DNA from: Sphingobacteriales bacterium
GTDB lineage: Bacteria; Bacteroidota; Bacteroidia; Chitinophagales; Chitinophagaceae
Direction of reading: 5' to 3'
Length of the DNA: 32,687 bases
NCBI GenBank assembly: GCA_900299255.1
Contig: OMJB01000054.1
Coordinates: forward strand, 1-32,687
A model generated the notes under the pieces. That model saw only the letters and a list, made by a program, of their open reading frames with translations, was not told where the DNA came from and did no database searches. The position numbers were made by a program, and so were the translations under genes. This document shows, one piece after another, positions 1 through 7,835 of the stretch (position 1 is the stretch's first letter; every line of letters starts with the position of its first letter).

Positions 1-1741
1 ACCCCTTCGGAATATTAATGGTGATGGTGTCGTAATTAGAATGAGGGTAATCCAGGTCCACCGGATAGTGGCGTTCTTTTTTGTCATATAGCCCGGGGCG
101 ATGGCCTATCAGCTCGCCAACATTGAACATGTATTTGTCGCCTGCTTTTTCCATGCGGTGCGGGGCGTCTACTGCGGCTGTGATGATTAGTGGCTTATTT
201 CTATAGTAATTTTCCGGTGCATCGTTAGAGATAAAATATTTAGTGATGTCTTCTCTCTTTTCAGCAAAATCAACAACCTCTTTGATGAGGTCTTTTTCTT
301 TATCCTTTGTCAGTGTGGCCAAAGCTGTTCTTATATCTGCCGATGCATAACCTGTGAATGAATAGGATACATCCACCTTTGCGTCCATATTGTCATCAAA
401 AGACACGCCGGCTGATATGTTAGTATGTGTTTGTTTCACAGAAAGGGGTGTAATGGTGCGCATCTTGTACAGCCTGCCCGTTACTATGCCTTTGGGAGGT
501 ATGTTGCAGAAAATGCCCTTGCCACCTGTAATCTCATCAGGCACCAGCGGGCAGCGGTAATGTGTATGCAGTGGATCCATGAATTTCTTCTGATTAGGGA
601 AATAAAACAGTGGGTAATTAGCATAGGACCAGATTTCGAAATTATCATCTATTCTGTTTACACCCTTGTTGGCGGCTTTGCCCAGTTCGTGGTTTACCTC
701 AGCTTGTGTAAAGCAGGCAGCAAACAGTTTAATATAACCGTAAGGCGTAGCCTGTTTTTTTAAAATAATGCTGTCCAGGACATCTATTTTTGCGCCCTGC
801 ACATATTCATACTGAACTATATCGTGCTTGATTCCGTCTTCTATTTTTTTTATGTTTTCCATTTCATCGCCACCTGCATGTACGCCCAGGTCCGAAAGGT
901 AACGGTTAACAGTGCCACGTTCTTTATCTGTTATCTTGTAAAAATCATCAAACAGGCCTCTGCCAAAATCATCCCAGGTATCAATTTCAGACTGGTCGTT
1001 GTAATTGGCGTAGGTATAGTGGTGCCTGCGGATTTCAACTTTCATTCTGTATAGGTCAGAATAGCTGTAAGGTTCAGCTTTCAAAGCAGGTACGTCTGAT
1101 ACTGCTACCCTCAGGTGTTTTCTGGTTCCCTCTGTAGTCTCCGTCATTTTAGGCATACCGTTGTATGACCTCGACTCATAAACGAAGTCTTTTGGGTAAG
1201 AAATATCCAGGCGTGCGCTGAGTACCGGAATACTATACTGAAAATAATCCCAGATGTGCGGATGCCCGGGAACAATCTCTTTCAGCATCAGTTCTACCTC
1301 AGCATTTTTTTCAAGGCCCTCAGGCGCAATTACAATTTTATACATGCCGCTGGCATCAACAGTTACCTTGATCATGTCCTGCGGCACCTCCTGTACTTTA
1401 CCATTGGGTTGTATAGTCCGTGCTTTGATATGGATGAACCTGGTTTTACCATCCGCTGTTATTCCTATTGAGTTGAGAAACTCAATGCCGCGGGAGTCAA
1501 GTATTTTCCAGATAGTATGTACTGTTTTGTATCCATTCACCGTGCGCCCTTCATACACATAGTCAACAGCCTCATCCCTCGATACAATAAATGCAGGCTC
1601 ATTGGCATATTGCGGTGGTACGTTATGCAAAGCCGGCTTGTCTGAAAAATCAATGAATGCCGGCTGCTTGCTTAGTTTCTTTTCTGCTGATGCCTGCAGT
1701 GCCGACAAAAACAATAAACTTATTGCGGTAATTTTTTTCAT
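1..1741 (-). CDS. DUF3857 / transglutaminase-like exported protein, partial, probably inactive
   Basis: The gene enters from the left edge, so its C-terminus is missing; about 580 codons are visible. It begins with a signal peptide (MKKITAISLLFLSALQASA), followed by a DUF3857-type beta-rich domain (roughly residues 50-250) and a transglutaminase-like fold around residues 290-400. Aligned by eye with the intact neighbour at 1748-3724, the catalytic Cys position is Thr332 and the His position appears to be Ala, while the Asp (in FMDPLH) remains. That suggests a non-catalytic paralogue, which is inference from a manual alignment. Its start lies 6 bp after the stop of the upstream gene, so the two are almost certainly co-transcribed. 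It is probably periplasmic or outer-membrane associated. The true function of this family is not established. Confidence 0.85.
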   Translation of the reverse strand, partial: MKKITAISLLFLSALQASAEKKLSKQPAFIDFSDKPALHNVPPQYANEPAFIVSRDEAVDYVYEGRTVNGYKTVHTIWKILDSRGIEFLNSIGITADGKTRFIHIKARTIQPNGKVQEVPQDMIKVTVDASGMYKIVIAPEGLEKNAEVELMLKEIVPGHPHIWDYFQYSIPVLSARLDISYPKDFVYESRSYNGMPKMTETTEGTRKHLRVAVSDVPALKAEPYSYSDLYRMKVEIRRHHYTYANYNDQSEIDTWDDFGRGLFDDFYKITDKERGTVNRYLSDLGVHAGGDEMENIKKIEDGIKHDIVQYEYVQGAKIDVLDSIILKKQATPYGYIKLFAACFTQAEVNHELGKAANKGVNRIDDNFEIWSYANYPLFYFPNQKKFMDPLHTHYRCPLVPDEITGGKGIFCNIPPKGIVTGRLYKMRTITPLSVKQTHTNISAGVSFDDNMDAKVDVSYSFTGYASADIRTALATLTKDKEKDLIKEVVDFAEKREDITKYFISNDAPENYYRNKPLIITAAVDAPHRMEKAGDKYMFNVGELIGHRPGLYDKKERHYPVDLDYPHSNYDTITINIPKG

Positions 1742-1747
1742 AAAAAG

Positions 1748-3724
1748 TTAGTTGGTAGTAAGCACTACAGATTCTTTGTAAATATTTTTCAGTCCGTCAA
1801 CCATCTTATTGTTATCGGCAAATTTCTCAGTGCCTATAGACAATGTTTTCAGCTCATACTCTTTGGTGAGTGTTACATGATCTTTATCTTTTGTATAGGT
1901 GATTGAGTAATTCCAAAGCCCATCCAGCGATCCTTTGGAGTTGGCAGGCAGGTGCTTTACTTTATATCCCTTTGGAATATCCAGCACTACAACCTCTTTG
2001 CGTTTTGTTTTATAGTCAAAGTAGTATGGCACCACGCGGTCTTTTGTATCTATCCGCATATCATCAAAATGGCGCAGCAGGTTCATGTTGATAATTGTTT
2101 CTTTGCCGGAATGCTGCAGATAACTCTCCAGCACAAAATCTGCGTTGATGGACACATCCTTGTTGCCGCTCTTCGCAGCTCTGATATTATAATTGCCCAG
2201 CTGGTATTTATTGGTGCCACGCACCGTAAGCTGCTTTACCAGTTTTTTTCTCTCTTCTTCTTTCTTATTGGCTTGCAGCGCGGCAGCTATTTGCCACGAC
2301 ATATAACCTTTATATACCTGGTCTGCTACTCCCTGTAGTTTGCTGCCATCTATTGTTAAGTGAGTAATGTCTGTCACGGTGTTTTTCTCTGGTGCCTCTA
2401 CAGGTATGGTTACTATCTCATAATGATCCTGATCTATTGCTATCAATGCATCTTTGCCCTGTATATCGTCTCTGTTGGCACCGAATGGCAGCAGCGGGTG
2501 TGTGCCGTCCAGGAATACCCATTCATTGTTTATTTTAACCGCACAGATCATATGGTTGGATACATGGATTGGTGTTTCTTTATAACTGTATGGCAGGTCG
2601 GTAGTGCCAATCCAGGCAAAGTAGGCTTTCAACCCTGCCCTCTGGCACATGGCTGAGATGATGCTGCTCATGTCTTTACAGTCTCCGTACTTCCTTTTGT
2701 ACACTGTATCTGCCGGCCTTGGAATAAAACCTTCCATCCCGTTCTCAATAGCTACATAATGTATGTTGTCCTGCACCCATTTGTATATGTGTGCTGCTTT
2801 TTCGCTTTCTGTTGCGTCACCTTCGGTAATGCGTTTTACGGTATTGGTAATTCCTGTATCTACTTTAAAATTCTTGCTTCTCACGAAATTGTACTGGTGC
2901 TTGTACAGTTCATCGGTTGTATTAGCCAGCACCGAATCTTTGGCCGCACCGGTAATACGGTATGATGTGATATAAGGCATAACGTGCGGCAGGTAATAAC
3001 GCCATGATGGTACGTTATCGAAGCTTTTGGTAGCCGGGATATTGCTGGCCGTGAAGCGGTAATAAATATTGCCGTTCTTTTCTTCCTTACTCTGCTTTAT
3101 CCATGATTTGTTGGCGCCCTTAATGGCAAAGTTCATTTTTACATAGCTAGGTGCCACTACTTCAAAAACTGCTTCATCTATTGGCAGGCTGTGAAACCCA
3201 TCCTGAAACAGGAATGAAGGCAGCATCCTGATATCGGTATGCTCCATCCTGTACTTCGTTTCGGTAATGGCATTCTTAGTCAAGCCTGAATAAAATGCTT
3301 CAGCAAGGCGGGTGTCGTCGTAAAATTCGTAACTGTATGGGCGCCCGCTCCCAAATGTATAGCACTCAGTTCTTTTGTACTTTTTATTGCCTTTCGGTAT
3401 ATAAGCAACACCTGAATAGTTGACAGGTTGGTGGAAATCACCATACCAGAATTCATCAGTATTGTACCTGCTCAGAGAATACTCACTGATAAACAGTTTT
3501 TCGAGTGAAACATTGCTGTGTGCTGTAAGTTCTCCGTCCTGCAGTTCAATAACCAGTTGTTCGGATACGTGGGTATAAACGGCATGCTCGTTTTTATACT
3601 TGTCAGCAAGTGCATCGTATTTGGCTCTGTCCTGCGCCTGCGCAATCCCGCTTAGCAGCAGTGCGGATAATAATAACAGGGTGTGCCTGCTGGGGCACCG
3701 TACATTAATATTTGAGGTATTCAT
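1748..3724 (-). CDS. DUF3857 domain transglutaminase-like exported protein
   Basis: This 658-residue protein has an N-terminal signal peptide ending near residue 30 (LLSGIAQAQ). An N-terminal DUF3857 region (about 50-260) is followed by a transglutaminase-like cysteine protease domain (about 290-420) and a C-terminal beta domain. The triad is visible: Cys349 in YGDCKDMSS, His391 in SNHMICA and Asp406 in FLDGTHP. Family members are exported proteins, common in Bacteroidota, with mostly unknown substrates; peptide-bond cleavage or transfer in the periplasm is a guess. It is the first gene of a two-gene unit with the degenerate paralogue 6 bp downstream. Its upstream region carries a 157-bp palindromic element. 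The ATG at 3724 gives a complete signal peptide and is the natural start. Confidence 0.9.
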   Translation of the reverse strand: MNTSNINVRCPSRHTLLLLSALLLSGIAQAQDRAKYDALADKYKNEHAVYTHVSEQLVIELQDGELTAHSNVSLEKLFISEYSLSRYNTDEFWYGDFHQPVNYSGVAYIPKGNKKYKRTECYTFGSGRPYSYEFYDDTRLAEAFYSGLTKNAITETKYRMEHTDIRMLPSFLFQDGFHSLPIDEAVFEVVAPSYVKMNFAIKGANKSWIKQSKEEKNGNIYYRFTASNIPATKSFDNVPSWRYYLPHVMPYITSYRITGAAKDSVLANTTDELYKHQYNFVRSKNFKVDTGITNTVKRITEGDATESEKAAHIYKWVQDNIHYVAIENGMEGFIPRPADTVYKRKYGDCKDMSSIISAMCQRAGLKAYFAWIGTTDLPYSYKETPIHVSNHMICAVKINNEWVFLDGTHPLLPFGANRDDIQGKDALIAIDQDHYEIVTIPVEAPEKNTVTDITHLTIDGSKLQGVADQVYKGYMSWQIAAALQANKKEEERKKLVKQLTVRGTNKYQLGNYNIRAAKSGNKDVSINADFVLESYLQHSGKETIINMNLLRHFDDMRIDTKDRVVPYYFDYKTKRKEVVVLDIPKGYKVKHLPANSKGSLDGLWNYSITYTKDKDHVTLTKEYELKTLSIGTEKFADNNKMVDGLKNIYKESVVLTTN

Positions 3725-3794
3725 ACCTGGTTGTATTGATTCTTGAAAAATAATTGGTAATGTAAGTATAAATATAATGATAAAAGAACAGTAA

Positions 3795-3951
3795 GGAAAG
3801 CAGAAGAAATAAATTAGGCAAGGTGACGAAGTTATTTTTCTTTTATGCGAGGCGCTAAAGCCGCGAATAATAAATTATTTAAGGCCTTTAGCAACAAAGC
3901 AGAAATGGAAAAGAACGAGTTAAGTTGCCTAATTTATTTCTTCTGCTTTCC
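3795..3951. repeat. 157-bp near-palindromic element with 27-bp perfect terminal inverted repeats (MITE-like)
   Basis: The left arm 3795-3821 is the exact reverse complement of 3925-3951 (27 of 27 bases). The symmetry continues inward: GCTAAAGCC at 3854-3862 faces GGCCTTTAGC at 3883-3892, and AATAAT at 3866-3871 faces ATTATT at 3874-3879, all sharing the same centre near 3873. Shorter matches fill much of the space between. The dinucleotide TA occurs one base outside each end (3792-3793 and 3953-3954), which could be a TA target duplication. No ORF lies inside. It sits between the nusG terminator and the DUF3857 operon start. A miniature transposable element is the best guess; a processed hairpin RNA or protein-binding palindrome are alternatives. 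Confidence 0.75.
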
Positions 3952-3996
3952 ATAGCAAGCGATCTTATTGCACCAGTACTGCTTTCAGCGTATTCA

Positions 3997-4035
3997 GAAA
4001 AAACAAAAGCCACACTTGAAAAATGTGGCTTTTGT
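3997..4035 (-). terminator. Rho-independent terminator of secE-nusG
   Basis: A perfect 12-bp stem (ACAAAAGCCACA at 4003-4014 paired with 4024-4035) has a 9-nt loop and, on the minus strand, runs straight into a T-tract (3998-4003). It begins 22 bp after the nusG stop codon, so transcription of the tRNA-Trp-secE-nusG unit should end here rather than continue into ribosomal protein genes. Confidence 0.9.
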
Positions 4036-4057
4036 ATCGTCGGCAGGCAGCGTTTGT

Positions 4058-4651
4058 TTACGCAATCTTTTCTACCTGCATATAGTTCAGTTCTACCGGA
4101 GTAGCGCGGCCAAATATCTTTACTACTACTTTCAGTTTCTTCTTTTCGTTGTTTATCTCCTCCACAGTACCGTTAAAGTCATTAAATGGCCCATCTACAA
4201 TCTTCACTGTTTCACCTACAATGTATGGCTCTGCGTAGCTGATACCCTGCTCGCTTACCTCATCCATCTTACCAAACATCTTGTTCACTTCAGATTTGCG
4301 GAGTGCTGTAGGATGCTCTTTACCCAGAAAATGAATAACACCGGTTACATTCTTAATGGAATGTATAATATCATCGGAAAGTTTGCCGTCATTTGCTTCA
4401 AGGAGAATATAGCCCGGGAACAGCGTTTTTTCACGAAGTACTTTTTTACCGCTTACTACTTTAAAAACCTTTTCAACAGGGCAAAGTACCTGCACAACTG
4501 AATTGGTCCAGTTGTTGATCTTTACCTCTTTATCCAGGTACTCCTTCACCTTTTTTTCTTTACCACTGATAACGCGTATCACGTACCACTTGGTTTCAGG
4601 TGCTGGCTTTGCGGCCTCGTTTGTCACTGCTGCTTCGCTCATAATTTCCAT
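4058..4651 (-). CDS. nusG: Transcription termination/antitermination protein NusG
   Basis: NusG binds the RNA polymerase clamp, suppresses pausing and can contact Rho or ribosomal S10. This 197-residue protein has a short charged/alanine-rich N-terminal extension, the NGN domain (about residues 20-125, with [14 protein letters not shown] and the FPGYILLE motif) and a C-terminal KOW domain (about 145-195, [14 protein letters not shown]). Length is normal for the phylum. The ATG at 4651 overlaps the secE stop by one base (TAATG), implying translational coupling; an ATG at 4642 (MSEAAV) is an equally plausible start. It is followed by a strong terminator rather than rplK, the gene that usually follows nusG. 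Confidence 0.97.
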   Translation of the reverse strand: MEIMSEAAVTNEAAKPAPETKWYVIRVISGKEKKVKEYLDKEVKINNWTNSVVQVLCPVEKVFKVVSGKKVLREKTLFPGYILLEANDGKLSDDIIHSIKNVTGVIHFLGKEHPTALRKSEVNKMFGKMDEVSEQGISYAEPYIVGETVKIVDGPFNDFNGTVEEINNEKKKLKVVVKIFGRATPVELNYMQVEKIA

Positions 4652-4848
4652 TATTTACCAAGTATTTTATACACAAATGTCAAAACGTTTTCTGCAACAA
4701 GGTCCATCCCGAAAACCACAGCTGTAACCAACGCCAGAGCTACCAGTACAATAATAGTAGTCTGCTGTAGTTCGTCCCAGGTAGGCCAGGATACTTTATG
4801 CAGGAGTTCGTCATAGGCTTCCTGTATGTAACTTCCAACTTTGCTCAT
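4651..4848 (-). CDS. secE: Preprotein translocase subunit SecE
   Basis: SecE is the small essential clamp of the SecYEG inner-membrane channel. The 65-residue product has the conserved cytosolic amphipathic segment ending in KVSWPTWDEL, followed by one transmembrane helix (about residues 28-55), the usual single-span form. The open frame extends to a TTG at 4857, but the ATG at 4848 (MSKVGSYIQEAY) fits the family N-terminus and is preferred. It is co-transcribed with nusG, overlapping it by one base, and lies 84 bp downstream of tRNA-Trp. Confidence 0.95.
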   Translation of the reverse strand: MSKVGSYIQEAYDELLHKVSWPTWDELQQTTIIVLVALALVTAVVFGMDLVAENVLTFVYKILGK

Positions 4849-4895
4849 AAGTTTCAATTTTGGTTAAAAAGATAACCTGCTGATGGAGCAGCCGG

Positions 4896-4924
4896 TTAAC
4901 TCATTAACCTGTTAACAGATTAAC
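4896..4924. repeat. Four TTAAC repeats at exact 8-bp spacing
   Basis: TTAAC occurs at 4896, 4904, 4912 and 4920, read on the minus strand as GTTAA followed by three variable bases, four times. Two of the copies are embedded in GTTAAC palindromes. The array lies in the leader between tRNA-Trp and secE, 48 bp before the secE start. It may be a protein-binding array or a slippage-generated repeat; no function is known. Confidence 0.6.
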
Positions 4925-4932
4925 GAAAAATG

Positions 4933-5003
4933 CACGGGCACCAGGATTCGAACCTAGATCGAAGGTTTTGGAGACCTCTATTCTGCCGTTGAACTATGCC
5001 CGT
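4933..5003 (-). tRNA. trnW: tRNA-Trp (anticodon CCA)
   Basis: The minus strand folds as a cloverleaf: the acceptor ACGGGCA (5003-4997) pairs with TGCCCGT (4940-4934), the anticodon loop reads CTCCAAA with anticodon CCA, and the T arm contains GGTTCGAATCC. The discriminator is G, as expected for tRNA-Trp. The CCA tail is not encoded. Location directly before secE-nusG is the usual bacterial arrangement, and the tRNA is probably processed from the shared transcript. Confidence 0.97.
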
Positions 5004-5114
5004 ATAAGCTAGTTTTTATTCGTAAGCCCTGTGTTATAAATGGCTGAGATTCAGCATCTCATCTGCATTAAAACCACATCACAAACAACTACAAACTACC
5101 GGTTTCCAAAAATC

Positions 5115-5148
5115 AAAAAGTCAAAAAGATTAACCTTTTGACTTTTTT
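5115..5148 (-). terminator. AT-rich hairpin terminator after the class V aminotransferase gene
   Basis: AAAAAGTCAAAA at 5115-5126 can pair with the TTTTGACTTTTT run ending near 5147, with a short loop around ATTAA and T-rich sequence beyond on the minus strand. It separates the PLP-enzyme gene (ending 5256) from the tRNA-Trp-secE-nusG unit. The stem is symmetrical enough that it could work in either direction. Confidence 0.65.
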
Positions 5149-5255
5149 ACCGGATGGCAAAGGTAAGTAATTTATTGAATCACACCTAAAACCAAACAAT
5201 AGTTTATTCTGTATTAGGTAAAAACACATTTCGCGACGCCTTTCGCATGCGCTAT

Positions 5256-6323
5256 TTATATATATTTATCCTTCAGGCAGTCGGTCAAAGCCTGCACATC
5301 ATCAGCTGTATTATAATAATGCATACTTACCCTAAGCAATCCGTTCCGCTGCGTTACTACAATATTATTCTTTTTTATATGGTCGCCAAGCCCGTTTTCA
5401 TCTTTTAATAACACAATTGCTGTACGGTGATGCATGTTGTAGCCTCCCAAAATATTTATAGGCAGCCCCTCAATGCCCGATAAAAATTGCTGTGCTAGGT
5501 TACAGTTATGATTCTGGATATTGGCAACACCCAGGCCGATTTTGTGTTTTATTGCCGATTCCAGCACCGTCAGGCCAAACATATTGGGGTGGCCTGGCTC
5601 ATAGCTCTGTACCGATGGGGTGTACTGCATCACTCCATCTATCATTTTATAGCTGTTATGCCCGCCAACAACCGGCTGGTACCTTTCGAGAAAGCCATCT
5701 GCGATGTACAGTACCGCGGTACCAAACCCCGCATTCATCCACTTATAATTGCTTGCTGCAAATACATCAGCCTTTAGTTGCGTCAGGTCTATCTCATTGG
5801 CACCCATAGACTGAGTGGCATCCACTATAAAGAGTATGCCATGCTCCCGGCACAGTTCACCTATCGTTATAATATCGGCTTTGTATCCCGAACTCCACTG
5901 CACATGGCTCAGCGCAACAATATCTACACGCTTATTGGTTATTGCTTCTGTTATAGCATCGACATCAATATTAAAGCCGTCAGGGGCATCAACCCAGGTA
6001 ATATCAAAACCGTTGATACGGAATGGTTCTAATAATGATGGGTAATCTTTTTTATAAAGCAACACCTTTTCATTGCCTTTGAGCGACTGCACAATGTCGT
6101 TCCACGCCCACGAAAAATTAGGTACCATGGCTATGCTGCGTGCCTCAGCACCCACAAAGCTGGCAATGGCTTGCCTGATCCTCCCTTCCGCCTCCATTCT
6201 CCATTCTTCAGATCGTGTACTGCTGTTGTGTTCAAACCCTGCATACAGCTGGTTAGCTGCTGCAAGTGTTTCAGGTGATACCAGTCCGCAGGCTGCGGTG
6301 TTGAGATAGATTGGGCCGGGCAT
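5256..6323 (-). CDS. PLP-dependent class V aminotransferase (cysteine desulfurase/selenocysteine lyase-like)
   Basis: The 355-residue protein shows the class V fold-type I pattern: the N-terminal substrate-entry segment YLNTAACGLV, His140 stacking over PLP (ALSHVQWSSG), Asp168 binding the pyridine nitrogen (IVDATQSMG), and Lys194 forming the internal aldimine (SNYKWMNAGFG). Members include cysteine desulfurases, kynureninase-like and isopenicillin epimerase-like enzymes, so the substrate cannot be named. The catalytic Cys loop of SufS/IscS is not evident, which argues against a classical desulfurase. The frame opens upstream to 6425, but ATG 6323 (MPGPIYLNT) matches the family N-terminus. No Suf or NAD genes are adjacent; it appears monocistronic with its own terminator. 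Confidence 0.85.
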   Translation of the reverse strand: MPGPIYLNTAACGLVSPETLAAANQLYAGFEHNSSTRSEEWRMEAEGRIRQAIASFVGAEARSIAMVPNFSWAWNDIVQSLKGNEKVLLYKKDYPSLLEPFRINGFDITWVDAPDGFNIDVDAITEAITNKRVDIVALSHVQWSSGYKADIITIGELCREHGILFIVDATQSMGANEIDLTQLKADVFAASNYKWMNAGFGTAVLYIADGFLERYQPVVGGHNSYKMIDGVMQYTPSVQSYEPGHPNMFGLTVLESAIKHKIGLGVANIQNHNCNLAQQFLSGIEGLPINILGGYNMHHRTAIVLLKDENGLGDHIKKNNIVVTQRNGLLRVSMHYYNTADDVQALTDCLKDKYI

Positions 6324-6712
6324 TTGTTTTTTTATTGTAAAGATAATCGTGTACAGTAAAACTCCTCTCAGAGGCCAAGCAACTCCGGAACAATTTTCAG
6401 TCACGGGCCGCATACAGCCCGTCATTGGCCCTATGTGGCCTGAGATAGATTTTTATTTTTGTTGCTATTCTCCCGTACCCGACATTTGCATAGAGAAATT
6501 ACAGGGCGATTTTTGTTTGATCGACTGCGGTTCAGTAGGTTTTTGGGAGCTCATTCGGCGCAGAAAAGGTTTTTCTGGGTATAACCGGAAGTGAGCTAAA
6601 TAAGTATTGATTATCAATTAATTAGATGATTGCTGATTTTCCGGTACCGGAAGAAACCAGAAGATTTCCCGCAATTCCGGAAGTATTTATTTCCGGTTTT
6701 ACTATCCCGGTT
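6324..6712. other. Intergenic region with clustered CCGGAA/TTCCGG motifs
   Basis: No convincing gene lies here. Between about 6580 and 6712 the hexamer CCGGAA or its complement recurs: near 6584, as a perfect 14-bp palindrome TTCCGGTACCGGAA at 6639-6652, at about 6675-6682 and around 6690. This stretch is downstream of the glycosyltransferase and upstream of the PLP-enzyme gene, both on the minus strand, so it could hold the promoter and an operator of the latter. No T-tract follows the palindrome, so a terminator is unlikely. Confidence 0.45.
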
Positions 6713-7807
6713 TTACAGTTGTTCGAGCCATTTTTCCAGCACAGGCTGGTAGAGTTGAAAAGAGGATTTTTGGGCAGAGTTGTTGCTGAAATTTGCTGAT
6801 GATGTAATTGCTTTTTTCAGGTCGAAATTTTTCTGAGGAGCTGTGAAGAAAATACCTTCCCTGTGTAGCTCATTAGCAAGGTGTTCTTGTTCGGTTTGTT
6901 CGGGGGTTGGTATCAGTATTGCCTGTTTTTGCAAGGCTGTGAGGTCCATTATAGTAGAGTATCCGCTCCGGCAAACTACCATCCCTGCCGACTGCAATAA
7001 ATGTTCCAGGGCTTTACCGGCAAGGCGTTTATGCCATTCTACGTTCTCTGGTATGCGGGCCGGAACAGGTGCGTTTTCAGTGCCTTCAACAAATACAACA
7101 TGGCCATCGAAATCCTGTACCTGCCGCCACAATATAGCAGAGAGCATACTGCGCTGCGGCTCAGGGCCAGACAGCAGTATGAGCAGTTTTGCTTTGTCGG
7201 CACCGGCGATTGAAGGGGTGTTTTCAAACTGTGAAAGCAGGCCTATATAACTAGCGTGTTCAGGCAGTCTGTCGGGATGAGATAGTGTGCCGGCTAAGCC
7301 GGGTGATTCCGGTGTATCCACTACCCATACTGCCTTGAACCTGTTCATGAATTTGTAGTGCAGTTTGCGTACAAATCCGTCTGCTGTTGCACCCGTTCCG
7401 CTCTTTACCTGCAACTGGTGCGTAAGTATTACAGACGGTACTGAAGAATGGAAAAGGCCGTACCGGTTGTCTGAAATAATGCCGTCAATTTTTCTTGCTG
7501 AGGTCAATTGCTGCAGCCATTTTTGTTCCTTTTTAATAGTGCCCAGAATATCTGGGAGCTGTGATAGCAGCCCTATTTGTGCATATTTGTTCCACCGGGA
7601 GTACTTGATGTTATATCCTTCAAGGTGTATAAAATCAATAGTGCCCATGGAATTTTCAATAAATCTGCGTTGAGTTTCATTGCCTGCAAAAAGCGGGATG
7701 TGCCCCTGCCGCAGTAAAAAACGGATCAGTGGAACACAGCGAGTGGTATGCCCGAGGCCCCAGTCCAGCGGGGCTATTAAAATATGCTTATGTTTGCAGG
7801 TAACCAA
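6713..7807 (-). CDS. Glycosyltransferase, GT-B fold (GT28/MurG-like)
   Basis: The 364-residue protein starts with the nucleotide-sugar transferase motif HILIAPLDWGLGHTTRC, a Gly-rich loop typical of GT-B enzymes that act on lipid or protein acceptors. A second Rossmann half (about 205-350) contains LLILLSGPEPQR and the donor-binding stretch VCRSGYSTIMDL followed by ILIPTPEQTEQEHLA, as in GT28 C-terminal domains. It likely transfers a UDP-sugar at the cytoplasmic membrane; the acceptor is unknown. No ATG is available before residue 54 and an in-frame stop lies five codons upstream, so the TTG at 7807 is the start. A TACTTTTG element (7823-7830) sits 15 bp upstream, implying a very short leader. 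Confidence 0.8.
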   Translation of the reverse strand: MVTCKHKHILIAPLDWGLGHTTRCVPLIRFLLRQGHIPLFAGNETQRRFIENSMGTIDFIHLEGYNIKYSRWNKYAQIGLLSQLPDILGTIKKEQKWLQQLTSARKIDGIISDNRYGLFHSSVPSVILTHQLQVKSGTGATADGFVRKLHYKFMNRFKAVWVVDTPESPGLAGTLSHPDRLPEHASYIGLLSQFENTPSIAGADKAKLLILLSGPEPQRSMLSAILWRQVQDFDGHVVFVEGTENAPVPARIPENVEWHKRLAGKALEHLLQSAGMVVCRSGYSTIMDLTALQKQAILIPTPEQTEQEHLANELHREGIFFTAPQKNFDLKKAITSSANFSNNSAQKSSFQLYQPVLEKWLEQL

Positions 7808-7822
7808 TAATCCGTATTTTTA

Positions 7823-7830
7823 CAAAAGTA
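7823..7830 (-). promoter_or_regulatory. Bacteroidota -7 element TACTTTTG before the glycosyltransferase
   Basis: On the minus strand this matches the TAnnTTTG consensus exactly and ends 15 bp before the TTG start at 7807. No clear -33 TTG at standard spacing is seen. It overlaps the region that must also drive the divergent small gene at 7836. Confidence 0.45.
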
Positions 7831-7835
7831 AATTT

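Noticed and set aside
6349-6594. 81-codon plus-strand frame upstream of the PLP-enzyme gene
   Set aside because: It starts with GTG, lacks any recognisable domain or signal, and overlaps the probable promoter region of the aminotransferase gene.
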